From Crenothrix polyspora (GTDB taxonomy: Bacteria; Pseudomonadota; Gammaproteobacteria; Methylococcales; Methylomonadaceae): 10,983 nt of DNA. Below are positions 1 through 6,400 of this stretch, one piece after another; position 1 is the first letter of the stretch; each line of letters starts with the position of its first letter. The stretch is from assembly GCA_945903675.1 (NCBI GenBank), contig CAMDOP010000089.1, forward strand, positions 1-10,983, given 5' to 3'. The translations under genes were made by a program, and so were the position numbers. Under the pieces are notes generated by a model. That model was not told the DNA's origin and searched no databases. It was given only the letters and a program-made list of their open reading frames with translations.

Positions 1-1
1 T

Positions 2-118
2 CCTGAAATTACCAAAGAAGCACAAATACGCCCAATTAGAGCCGTTCAGCAAGTAATGAAAAGCATTTTAAGGGGAAAAATTACCGCATACATAATTGAT
101 CTGCTTCTGGCTCTCTGA
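2..118 (+). CDS. Possible 3' end of an unidentified gene entering from the left
   Basis: A plus-strand frame is open from the window edge to a TGA at 116-118. It gives about 38 residues, ending in a partly hydrophobic stretch (ITAYIIDLLLAL). I do not recognise the sequence. A 38-codon open frame is not rare by chance, and there is no codon-usage evidence, so this may be nothing. It ends just before an imperfect hairpin (about 115-139, CTGAAAAAAC / GTTTTCTTTCAG) that could act as its terminator, and it runs towards the broken end of the transposase gene. It could be the tail of a gene in the acquired segment or chance sequence in a rearrangement scar. Confidence 0.2.
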   Translation, partial: PEITKEAQIRPIRAVQQVMKSILRGKITAYIIDLLLAL

Positions 119-142
119 AAAAACCGAGTTTTCTTTCAGGCA

Positions 143-952
143 CTATTTAGCGAAATCAAACGCATGGTAAGCTCCACCCATGCTGGTTTTGAGGTTACCC
201 AAAACAGTATTGATCCAGTTAAATTCTGGTAAGTCCTTGGGCTTGCGGCCACCAGCGACGATGACCTTATGTTGGCAACCCGCATCGATTACCCCAGCAA
301 AACAACCCAAGCCATCGGAAGTGACTACACAACCAGGTGTAAGGTCTTCGTTAGCCCAGATGGCTAGAGCTTTGCGAGTAAAACCTGGAATTGGTGCCAT
401 TTTAATATACAAGGGTCGGCCTTCTGAACTTAGAGAGATAGCAGCCACAAAGGGCACTTTATTCTCAGAACCTCGCCCAGCCTTGCCGCCAGCCAATTCA
501 CCTCCGAGATAAGGATCATCGACTTGAACATTACCACACAACTTGTACTGAGCATCCCGCTCAACCATTGTCTGCATAAGCTTCTGCTGTACTAGCCATG
601 CGGTAGGATAGCTCATACCAAGTTGCCGTTTAAGATCGAGTGCTGACAAACCTGTCTTAGCTTGACTGACCAGATAAATCGCTAAGAACCAAATAGTTAG
701 TGCCAACTGGGTGCTTTGGAACAAGGTGCCTGCGATCAGAGATGTTTGTAGACGGCAGCATTTACATTGGAAGGTTTTATGTTTCTTAGCTGTGAGCAAG
801 TAATAATCGCCATTGCCACACCCTGGACAACGGAAGCCTTGTGGCCAACGTGCCGATTCTAGTGCGTCCGCGCATTGCTTTTCAGTGCCAAACTGCGCAT
901 GGAATGCAGGCAAAGATAAGCCTGGTTGGAATTGGATACGGTTCATGGCCAT
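143..952 (-). CDS. IS1595-family (ISXO2-like) transposase, C-terminally truncated
   Basis: This is a transposase of the IS1595 type, which cuts and joins DNA at IS ends. The N-terminal half has the family's zinc ribbon (C42-x2-C45 and C63-x2-C66). The catalytic part shows VQVDDPYLGGE (first Asp at about 145), TSDGLG (second Asp 213) and FNWINTVLGNLKT (third-position Asn 248). The start at 952 follows an AGGAAAGAGA ribosome site. The protein stops at AFDFAK (269 residues), whereas family members usually continue with a conserved tail containing an RYL.EF.YRFNRR-like block. I translated the remaining bases to the window edge in all three minus frames and found no trace of that tail, so this is a deletion or rearrangement and not a simple frameshift. 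The enzyme is probably inactive. No convincing pair of terminal repeats is visible. Confidence 0.88.
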   Translation of the reverse strand: MAMNRIQFQPGLSLPAFHAQFGTEKQCADALESARWPQGFRCPGCGNGDYYLLTAKKHKTFQCKCCRLQTSLIAGTLFQSTQLALTIWFLAIYLVSQAKTGLSALDLKRQLGMSYPTAWLVQQKLMQTMVERDAQYKLCGNVQVDDPYLGGELAGGKAGRGSENKVPFVAAISLSSEGRPLYIKMAPIPGFTRKALAIWANEDLTPGCVVTSDGLGCFAGVIDAGCQHKVIVAGGRKPKDLPEFNWINTVLGNLKTSMGGAYHAFDFAK

Positions 953-1047
953 GACAGTTTCTCTTTCCTAGGTTTGTTTGGGTCAGTATGCACCTTATAA
1001 TTTAGAAAATCTGGTTTAGCTGAAGCAGCTTGCTAATCAGGTAAAAG

Positions 1048-1107
1048 TATGTCCTTTATTATGTCCTTTGCTATAGTGGTAAAAAAAAGGACATAATAAA
1101 GGACATA
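1048..1107. repeat. Perfect 22-bp inverted repeat made of four AAAGGACATA units, before the integrase
   Basis: The arm at 1048-1069 is the exact reverse complement of the arm at 1086-1107, with a 16-bp spacer (1070-1085). Each arm is two direct copies of AAAGGACATA on a 12-bp period, so there are four copies: two facing each way. The right arm runs to two bases before the integrase ATG (1110) and contains its Shine-Dalgarno sequence AAAGGA (1098-1103). The spacer contains TATAGT (1072-1077), a 5/6 match to a -10 box, though without a good -35. Such symmetry fits an operator or integrase arm-binding sites. In RNA it would form a long hairpin hiding the ribosome site. Confidence 0.9.
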
Positions 1108-1109
1108 AA

Positions 1110-2363
1110 ATGGCTAAAGAACTCAATAAAGACGCGGTCTACAGGTCAGCAAAATTTAAAGATAAAGATTACATGCTTAATGATGGTGGCGGCCTGTATT
1201 TATTTGTTGGTAAAGGTGGCAGTAAATTATGGCGGTTTATGTACACCTTCGATAAGAAACAGAAGAAGCTGGCATTAGGAATTTATCCTGATGTGACTTT
1301 AGAGGCGGCAAGGCGTAAATCAGAAGAAGCTAGGGGCAGCGTAGCGAATGGAATTGATCCTAGCGAAATAAGAAGCGAGCAAAAAAAAGCACAGCAACTT
1401 GTACAATCAAATAATGATCGAGTAACTGACGGCCTGCCAATAATAAACAGCTTTGCAGATATAACGAGGCAATGGCTAGAATCAATTGAACATTTAACAA
1501 AACCACTCACACAAAAAAAGAAAACCTCAAGACTTGAAAGAATGGCGTTCCCTATTTTGGGTGATATGCCTATCAACACCATAAAATCATCGGATGTACT
1601 AGCAACACTAAAGCCATTGATTGATGTGAAGCAGCTATCAACAGCCCACAGGCTGCATGGTGAAATAAGTTCTATATTCGCTTATGGCATTGTCCATAAC
1701 TTTACTGACTATGACCCAGCCCAGCCAGTAGCAAGACAGATACCAGCACAAAAGATAAAACACAGAGCCGCCATAATAGACCCTAATTTGGTCGGGCAGT
1801 TACTCAGGGATATAGGCAACTATAGGGGAACATTTATTGTTAAATCAGCCTTTAAATTATCACCTTTAGTCTTTCAAAGACCCGGAGAGATACGCCAATT
1901 ATTATGGGATGATATAGACCTAGAGGCGCGTGAATGGCGGCCTTACATATCTAAAACTGACTTTCATCACATCGTGCCATTATCAACACAAGCTATGGTA
2001 ATATTGGAGGAAATAAAGCCGCTTACAAGTGGCGGTCAATACGTGTTCCCTTCAAGTCGTGGCAATGGTCGCCCTATGTCTGATAATGCTATCAGGTCGG
2101 CTTTAAAATCGCTGGGTTATGATTCTGATGTAATGACCGCCCACGGTTTTAGGACAACAGCCTCAACGCTACTTAATGAACAGGGATGGAGTCCGGACGC
2201 AATAGAAAGGCAATTAGCCCATGCACCAAGGGACTCAGTTAGAGCCGCCTATAATAGAGCGCAATATCTGGAAGAGCGTAGGAGAATGATGCAGTCATGG
2301 AGTGACTACCTAGACACGCTTAAGAATGGCGCTCAAGTGATAGAGTTTAAAAAGATTGGCTAG
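1110..2363 (+). CDS. P4-type tyrosine recombinase / integrase with N-terminal DUF4102 arm-binding domain
   Basis: This is a site-specific recombinase that integrates and excises a genomic island or prophage. At 417 residues it is full length for the P4/CP4-57 group. Residues ~8-95 form the DUF4102 arm-type DNA-binding domain (DGGGLYLFV, WRFMYTF, LGIYPDVTLEAAR). Residues ~113-205 look like the core-binding domain. The catalytic domain follows with the full set: R257 in QRPGEIRQL, K282 in ISKTD, H345 and R348 in AHGFRTT, H371 in LAH, and the probable nucleophile Y381 in AAYNRAQY. The end (RRRMMQSWSDYLD) is typical of the group. The ATG at 1110 has AAAGGA six bases upstream, inside the inverted repeat, which suggests regulated expression. 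The gene appears intact. In related islands the attachment site lies next to the integrase gene, but none is recognised here. Confidence 0.95.
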   Translation: MAKELNKDAVYRSAKFKDKDYMLNDGGGLYLFVGKGGSKLWRFMYTFDKKQKKLALGIYPDVTLEAARRKSEEARGSVANGIDPSEIRSEQKKAQQLVQSNNDRVTDGLPIINSFADITRQWLESIEHLTKPLTQKKKTSRLERMAFPILGDMPINTIKSSDVLATLKPLIDVKQLSTAHRLHGEISSIFAYGIVHNFTDYDPAQPVARQIPAQKIKHRAAIIDPNLVGQLLRDIGNYRGTFIVKSAFKLSPLVFQRPGEIRQLLWDDIDLEAREWRPYISKTDFHHIVPLSTQAMVILEEIKPLTSGGQYVFPSSRGNGRPMSDNAIRSALKSLGYDSDVMTAHGFRTTASTLLNEQGWSPDAIERQLAHAPRDSVRAAYNRAQYLEERRRMMQSWSDYLDTLKNGAQVIEFKKIG

Positions 2364-2659
2364 AACTAAAGTATAATCACCACAACCCAATAGGCTTAGC
2401 GGCTGACAATCTGGATTCGTTCCCCTGCTTTGGGTTATTCCTTTTCAGAACGATTACACCCGGCTATAATTGAAGAAAAGTCAGTCATAAGGTTGATATA
2501 ATACGTTCAATTAAAAAAGTCGTGTAGCCATGTTAACTTATTTGCACAATAATGATATCGGCAGCGTTCAATGAGGAGATAATGACTGTAGTTATGATAT
2601 TCCTCTAAAAAATAAGATAATAGCTTAAAATAACGAGTTAATCGTTTTTATCACGATGA
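2364..2659. other. Gene-free stretch between integrase and lplT
   Basis: About 300 bases hold no convincing gene. AACCCAA (2384-2390) and TTGGGTT (2430-2436) form a 7-bp inverted repeat followed by ATTCCTTTT, possibly a weak integrase terminator. A short frame with a good ribosome site (AGGAG, then ATGACTGTAGTT from 2582) encodes only eight residues and is not supported as a gene. This stretch probably contains the boundary between acquired and core DNA, but no att repeat can be assigned from this window alone. Confidence 0.4.
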
Positions 2660-2663
2660 TTAA
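2638..2663 (-). terminator. Weak candidate terminator hairpin over the lplT stop codon
   Basis: TTAATCGT (2638-2645) pairs with ACGAT-g-ATTAA (2653-2663), which overlaps the lplT stop. On the minus strand this makes a stem with a one- to two-base irregularity and an A-rich loop, followed by CTCGTTATTTT. The stem is AT-rich and the U tract is interrupted, so termination here is only plausible. Confidence 0.3.
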
Positions 2664-3886
2664 TCTTGATCGTGACGATGTTTGAGTGCCAGTAAGCCCA
2701 TGGTAATCGATACAAATAAGCCAAACACTATGACAATAGTATAGATTGAAAATCCGACTTCAATCATGAGTGCATAAGCGCCCAGCATAAAGATTATGCT
2801 AAGATTTTCGTTGAAGTTTTGCACGGCAATGGAGTGACCAGAGCCCATGAGTTTATGACCTCGGTGCTGTAGTAAGGCATTCATGGGTATGAGAAAGCTG
2901 CCGGCAAGACTGCCAATGACTATCAACATCAGTATAGCCACCCGCCAATCAGTAACTAAAACCATGCCTAAGACAGCCAAGCCCATAACTATCCCTAAGG
3001 GTAGTACTTTAACGGCATGTTCTAAGGGTACGGCTTTAGCCGCCACCACAGAACCAATGGCAAGACCTACTGCGACCAGAGCGGTCAATTGTGTTGCTTG
3101 TTCTAAATCAAAATTTAAGGCGACGGCAGACCAAGCAAGAATAATGAAGCGTAGACTCGTGCCTGCCCCCCAAAATAGTGAAGTGACTGCAAGTGATACT
3201 TGGCCCAAGGGGTCTTTCCATAGCAGCAGAAAAGTTCGCCAAAAGTCTACTAATAGGAAGGCGGGTGTTCGTTTTGTTAGACTGTGTTCTATGGGGAGGT
3301 TGGGGATAAAATAATTGAGTAGGGCTGCTATCAAGTATAGCCAAAAAGTGATAAAAATTCCGAACTCAGGCGCGGTATCAATACCGGCATTAAAATCAAG
3401 TTTACTGAGTTGTTGAATGATTTGTTCATCAACGCGATGGCCCATCAATAAGCCGCCTAAAATGGCTCCTAGTATGATGGCTGCGACGGTTAGACCTTCC
3501 ATCCAACCGTTTGCCCATACCAAGCGCTGGGCCGGCAGGCATTCAGTCAGGATGCCATATTTAGCCGGCGAGTACAAAGCGGCTCCAATGCCGACAAAAC
3601 CATAGGCGAAAAGGGGGTGCAGACCCAATAACATGGCAATACAACCGACTATTTTGATTGTGTTGCTAATGAACATGACTTGCCCTTTGGGTAGCGCATC
3701 GGAGAAGGCTCCGACAAAGGGGGCTAGCACGATAAAAGCGAAAACGAAGAATTGTTGTAATACCGGAATTTGCCAAGAAGGGGCGGCAAAGTTTTTAAGT
3801 TGTGCAATGGCAGCAAACAGAAGAACATTATCCGCTAATGATGAAAAAAACTGTGCTGAAAGAATGGTGTAAAAGCCGCGATTCAT
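2660..3886 (-). CDS. lplT: Lysophospholipid transporter LplT (MFS family)
   Basis: This inner-membrane protein of the major facilitator superfamily moves lysophospholipids from the outer to the inner leaflet so they can be re-acylated. The start NRGFYTILSAQFFSSLADN, then VLAPFVGAFSDALPKGQVMF, and SPAKYGILTECLPAQRLVWANGW followed by EGLT are hallmark LplT sequences. About twelve hydrophobic segments fill its 408 residues (E. coli LplT has about 397). I chose the ATG at 3886 because relatives begin with M(N/K/S)RGFY. An in-frame ATG at 3928 would add 14 residues without family support, although an AAGAG sequence precedes it. In E. coli lplT is co-transcribed with the acyltransferase gene aas. 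No acyltransferase is visible here, so the partner enzyme must be encoded elsewhere. The glycosyltransferase upstream is on the same strand, but a hairpin lies between them. Confidence 0.9.
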   Translation of the reverse strand: MNRGFYTILSAQFFSSLADNVLLFAAIAQLKNFAAPSWQIPVLQQFFVFAFIVLAPFVGAFSDALPKGQVMFISNTIKIVGCIAMLLGLHPLFAYGFVGIGAALYSPAKYGILTECLPAQRLVWANGWMEGLTVAAIILGAILGGLLMGHRVDEQIIQQLSKLDFNAGIDTAPEFGIFITFWLYLIAALLNYFIPNLPIEHSLTKRTPAFLLVDFWRTFLLLWKDPLGQVSLAVTSLFWGAGTSLRFIILAWSAVALNFDLEQATQLTALVAVGLAIGSVVAAKAVPLEHAVKVLPLGIVMGLAVLGMVLVTDWRVAILMLIVIGSLAGSFLIPMNALLQHRGHKLMGSGHSIAVQNFNENLSIIFMLGAYALMIEVGFSIYTIVIVFGLFVSITMGLLALKHRHDQD

Positions 3887-3988
3887 TAGATTAGGTGCCT
3901 TATACGATTGAGCGTAAACCAGGATCATTGCACTCTTGAGTGCTAAGATGCAGATTTATGATTGGATTTATTTGAAAAGTAACCTAAG

Positions 3989-4027
3989 GTCAGCTACAAC
4001 ACTAAATAAAGGCGTGTTGGAGCTGAC
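3989..4027 (-). terminator. Long hairpin between the glycosyltransferase gene and lplT
   Basis: GTCAGCTACAACAC (3989-4002) and GTGTTGGAGCTGAC (4014-4027) are inverted copies with 13 of 14 positions matched around an 11-base loop. It lies 40 bases past the glycosyltransferase stop. No clean U tract follows on either strand (minus side CTTAGGTTACTTTT), so it is an atypical terminator. It could equally be a REP-like palindrome or an RNA 3'-end stabiliser. The structure is certain; the role is inferred. Confidence 0.5.
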
Positions 4028-4066
4028 GGGGTGCTATAGCGCTGTTTGTACTTTAAAGCGCTTATG

Positions 4067-5119
4067 CTATGGGCGCTCAGTCGCTAAATGACTTTCCGAT
4101 ACGGTAAGGTCTTCAAAAGCGGGAACGAGGTTATTAAAAAACTGTTCGGTGCAATTAGCCCATGAATAGTTCATGGCAAAATTTCGACAATCATTTGGAT
4201 CTAATTTCAGCGCTTCAGTTATCGCTGTTATTAAATCTTCATCAAGCTTGCCCACTTTGTCGCTGGTAATGACGTCCAAGGGGCCTGTTACTGGGAAAGC
4301 TGCAACAGGGACTCCACTGGCTAAGGCATCCAGCAAGACAATACCAAAGGTATCGGTACGGCTAGGGAATACAAAGACATCGGCGGCAGCCATATGTCTG
4401 GCCAAAGGCTCTCCTGATAGAAAGCCAACAAAAACCGCTTCAGGGTATTTTTCTTTAAGTTCTTTGAGTTGTGGGCCATCCCCGACGACTACTTTTGTTC
4501 CTGGTATGTCTAGGCACAAAAAAGCGTCAATATTTTTTTCAATGGCAACTCTGCCAACAAACATGGAGATAGGGCGGGGTAGTGATAAATAGTCTTCAGC
4601 TCTTGGATAATAAAAATCAGGATTTACTCCACGAGACCAGCGTACAAAGTGGCTTTTGAAACCCCTCGATTTTAAGTCGGATTCTACCGACTGAGTCGCC
4701 ACCATGACTTTTACGGCCGGCCGATGAAACCAACGTAAAAAACTATAGCCAACTGATATAGGGATTCTAAATCGTAAATTTATGTATTCAGCAAATAAGG
4801 TATGAAATGAGGTGGTGAAGGCTAAGTTGTGTTTGAGACAATAGCGCCTTGCAGCTAATCCCAAAGGACCTTCTGTGGCAATGTGAATGCGTTGAGGGTT
4901 GAACTCAGTCAGTTGTTGACTAAGCTTTCTATAACAACCAATCGCTAAGCGTATGGATGGGTAGGACGGGCAGGGGATGGTTAAAAATTGATCCGGAGTA
5001 ATGAGTTTGATTTGATGACCCGATTTTTCTAGGGTTGTACAGGTATTTTGGATGGTTGTTACTACACCATTTATTTGTGGATGCCAAGCATCGGTGATGA
5101 ACGCAATTCTTAATGTCAT
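4067..5119 (-). CDS. GT4-family glycosyltransferase (alpha-mannosyltransferase-like)
   Basis: This retaining GT-B glycosyltransferase transfers a sugar from a nucleotide donor, probably in envelope lipid or polysaccharide synthesis. The N-terminal acceptor half starts with RIAFITDAWHPQINGVVTT and includes SFHTLFAEYINLR (His 106), typical of the GDP-mannose-dependent mannosyltransferase/SQD2-like subgroup. The C-terminal donor half has FVGRVAIEKN (Arg 190, Lys 195), VVGDGP and FPSRTDTFGIVLLDALASG. The family E-x7-E motif is D256-x7-D264 here. The first Asp is common in this subgroup; Asp in place of the second Glu is less usual. At 350 residues it is a normal length. The start at 5119 has AGGGG four bases upstream. 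Donor and acceptor cannot be fixed from sequence; mannose is a guess from subgroup resemblance. Confidence 0.88.
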   Translation of the reverse strand: MTLRIAFITDAWHPQINGVVTTIQNTCTTLEKSGHQIKLITPDQFLTIPCPSYPSIRLAIGCYRKLSQQLTEFNPQRIHIATEGPLGLAARRYCLKHNLAFTTSFHTLFAEYINLRFRIPISVGYSFLRWFHRPAVKVMVATQSVESDLKSRGFKSHFVRWSRGVNPDFYYPRAEDYLSLPRPISMFVGRVAIEKNIDAFLCLDIPGTKVVVGDGPQLKELKEKYPEAVFVGFLSGEPLARHMAAADVFVFPSRTDTFGIVLLDALASGVPVAAFPVTGPLDVITSDKVGKLDEDLITAITEALKLDPNDCRNFAMNYSWANCTEQFFNNLVPAFEDLTVSESHLATERP

Positions 5120-5530
5120 AAAGCCCCTGAATGTTAGTTGTTTTTATTATTTAATATTGGACAATGTCGATAGTGTGATCCGGCATTGATGGTTAACTGC
5201 GTTCATTATAGGAATCCTAGCTTTGGATTCTTAGGCCTGTCTGTTAAGTAAAAAAGCTATCTTAAAGTGATAATGTGACGATTTAATGAAATAAAATACA
5301 TTTACGACTTTGAGCCGTTGCATCCATTGTTGATATCAATTAATGAGTGCATCCCAATAATTTTATTAAGGAAGTTGCTATTGAATGTTGCGAGAGTAGT
5401 TTGATTGCTAAGGTGAGGGTTGAGCGATGATGGCTAGGTTAAAAATGATGAAAAAAAGTGCGATATTTAAACGTTATCAGTCATGCCTATTTACGCCGCT
5501 ATAAAGCATAAGCGTTTATTAAGCTAAGTT
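5120..5530. other. Gene-poor region upstream of the glycosyltransferase
   Basis: No convincing protein gene is present. A hairpin at 5209-5233 (TAGGAATCC and GGATTCTTA, nine pairs with one G-T, seven-base loop) lies about 90 bases upstream of the glycosyltransferase start and may be regulatory. One tiny plus-strand frame at 5427-5504 is listed separately. The rest is AT-rich and presumably holds the minus-strand glycosyltransferase promoter and a plus-strand promoter for the RNA that follows; neither is certain. Confidence 0.4.
5427..5504 (+). CDS. Possible 25-residue basic small protein
   Basis: An ATG at 5427 follows AAGGTGAGGG with about seven bases of spacing, a good ribosome site. The frame runs 25 codons (starting MMARLKMMKKSAIF, ending CLFTPL) to TAA at 5502. 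It is Met- and Lys-rich with a moderately hydrophobic end. It lies just upstream of the candidate structured RNA on the same strand, so it might be a leader peptide or part of that transcript. The length and lack of any recognised relative make chance quite possible. Confidence 0.2.
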   Translation: MMARLKMMKKSAIFKRYQSCLFTPL

Positions 5531-5537
5531 ATAAAAT

Positions 5538-5659
5538 GTTGCCTTGGGGCAAGCGTGGTTTTTAATAACAAGGTTGTCGCGCTGCTTGTGCGAGCTTTAG
5601 TCGGTTGTGAGCTTAACAAAAACCAGTCGTCCAAGACGCTTGTCTTGGACGTTTTTTTT
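5538..5659 (+). ncRNA. Candidate structured small RNA ending in a strong intrinsic terminator
   Basis: No plus-strand gene precedes the terminator at 5627-5659, yet the DNA before it folds extensively. TTGCC/GGCAA (5538-5542 with 5547-5551) makes a 5-bp hairpin with a four-base loop. TGGTTTTT (5555-5562) pairs exactly with AAAAACCA (5617-5624), enclosing a second hairpin TCGCGC/GTGCGA (5576-5581 with 5587-5592). The terminator follows three bases later. A -10-like TATAAA lies at 5531-5536 but has no good -35. The order of closed stem, hairpin and terminator is what a trans-acting bacterial small RNA of roughly 115-120 bases would show. I do not recognise it as 6S, SRP RNA, tmRNA or a Csr-type RNA (no GGA-loop series). 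The 5' end and function are inferred. Confidence 0.5.
5627..5659 (+). terminator. Strong rho-independent terminator (plus strand)
   Basis: CGTCCAAGAC (5627-5636) and GTCTTGGACG (5641-5650) form a perfect 10-bp stem with a GCTT loop, followed by nine T residues (5651-5659). The uninterrupted T tract is on the plus strand. On the minus strand the sequence after the stem is ACTGGTTTTTG, so it may also weakly stop transcripts of the NlpE-like gene ending at 5684. Confidence 0.93.
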
Positions 5660-5683
5660 TAAGGTTACAGTATTTTTGATGGC

Positions 5684-6217
5684 TTAATGGATATGGACTT
5701 CGCGGGTTTTTGCTGAGTCGCTTCTGCGTAAGGTGTAGCTAGTTGCTTTGTCGGCTTGCATGGGCGAGCCATCGCTATTAAGTTGTATGAGGGTGCCTTC
5801 ATCTTTAATTAAATAGTGCTTTATGCTGGCATCATTACGTGGCGTTAATATAACGGTATGTTTTTCATCATCCCAGGTATATTTACCCTTTTCATAAAAC
5901 TCTTTAGAAGATTCTTTGGCAGGTTGAGTGACTAGCAAGTAAAGGTTATTTTGCTTTAAAGATAATGTTGCTTTAATGCCATTACAATTTTCACAAGGTA
6001 GGAAGCCGTAAAAAACACCATGAAATTCTTGGCTTTTTTCTACGGGCTCTATATGGTTGGCATGGTCAGAATTTTGTTCAAGGCTTTTAACGCGAGCTTT
6101 AAGGTATTTGTCTTGTGCAGTAAGATCGGTTGCCGCCAAATTAAGTTGAGCAGGAAGCAGGGCGCTGATAAATATAAAAGCCAAGCTTTTTTTAAAATGT
6201 TTTTTTAATGTTTGCAT
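5684..6217 (-). CDS. NlpE N-terminal-domain protein, exported, without a lipobox
   Basis: This small envelope protein carries the NlpE (copper resistance/adhesion sensor) N-terminal domain. The hallmark is GVFYGFLPCENCNGIKATLSL, with the conserved C75-x2-C78 pair, followed by the beta-rich pattern GKYTWDDEKHTVIL and SYTLRR; the domain spans about residues 64-165. In E. coli NlpE is an outer-membrane lipoprotein that triggers the Cpx envelope-stress response. This protein differs. Its N-terminus (KKHFKKSLAFIFISALLPAQ) is a signal peptide but has no Cys near the cleavage region, so it should be a soluble periplasmic protein. The only cysteines are the CxxC pair. It also lacks the second (OB-fold) domain of full NlpE. 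An AAGAGA sequence upstream of 6217 could serve as the ribosome site. A Cpx-related role is not shown by context. Confidence 0.8.
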   Translation of the reverse strand: MQTLKKHFKKSLAFIFISALLPAQLNLAATDLTAQDKYLKARVKSLEQNSDHANHIEPVEKSQEFHGVFYGFLPCENCNGIKATLSLKQNNLYLLVTQPAKESSKEFYEKGKYTWDDEKHTVILTPRNDASIKHYLIKDEGTLIQLNSDGSPMQADKATSYTLRRSDSAKTREVHIH

Positions 6218-6340
6218 ATCAAGTTCTCTTTTTATGATGGAATCTTGCTAAGAAAAAGCGATTTCTAGTGTACGCTGAAAACATTATTTTTAATACTGTG
6301 CGTTCAGTTGTGATGTTGAATTTAAATAAGGCTTATACGG

Positions 6341-6388
6341 AAAATCAACATAGGCTTAGTGTGTCTCACTTAAGCCGACATTGATTTT
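6341..6388 (-). terminator. Two-part hairpin downstream of the FlgO-like gene
   Basis: AAAATCAA (6341-6348) pairs with TTGATTTT (6381-6388), and inside it GGCTTA (6353-6358) pairs with TAAGCC (6371-6376), with four-base internal loops between. It starts 13 bases past the minus-strand stop at 6401. The outer stem supplies an A run before and a T run after on either strand, so it could end transcription from the minus-strand gene, though the T tract is only four bases long. Confidence 0.6.
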
Positions 6389-6400
6389 ACCTTGTGACGA

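Larger units (their letters stand above)
143..2363. mobile_element. Edge of an acquired segment: IS1595 remnant plus P4-type integrase
   Basis: Two mobility genes lie back to back, with no core gene between them and core-type genes beginning only at lplT. P4-type integrases normally sit at one end of a genomic island, next to the attachment site. The broken transposase beside it suggests the segment has decayed or been rearranged. Boundaries are uncertain: the left side runs out of the window, and no tRNA or direct repeat marking an attachment site is seen here. The extent given is simply that of the two mobility genes. Confidence 0.45.

Noticed and set aside
180..512. Plus-strand open frame opposite the transposase
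   Set aside because: It lies antisense to a clear transposase coding sequence, has no family resemblance and reads as a shadow.
100..1030. Terminal inverted repeats of the IS1595 element (CTGCTTC at 101-107 and its complement near 1022-1028)
   Set aside because: Only seven bases match cleanly with poor flanks, and the left copy lies beyond the point where the transposase gene is broken. That is too little to call IS ends.
2384..2436. tRNA-like or integron attC-like element after the integrase (AACCCAA ... GGATTCGTTCC ... TTGGGTT)
   Set aside because: The 7-bp outer pairing is present, but the total is only 53 bases. No T-stem pairs around TTCGTTC and no anticodon arm forms. The attC core GTTRRRY is not matched.
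2883..3314. Plus-strand open frame opposite lplT
   Set aside because: It is the antisense shadow of a membrane-protein gene, with no recognisable domain.
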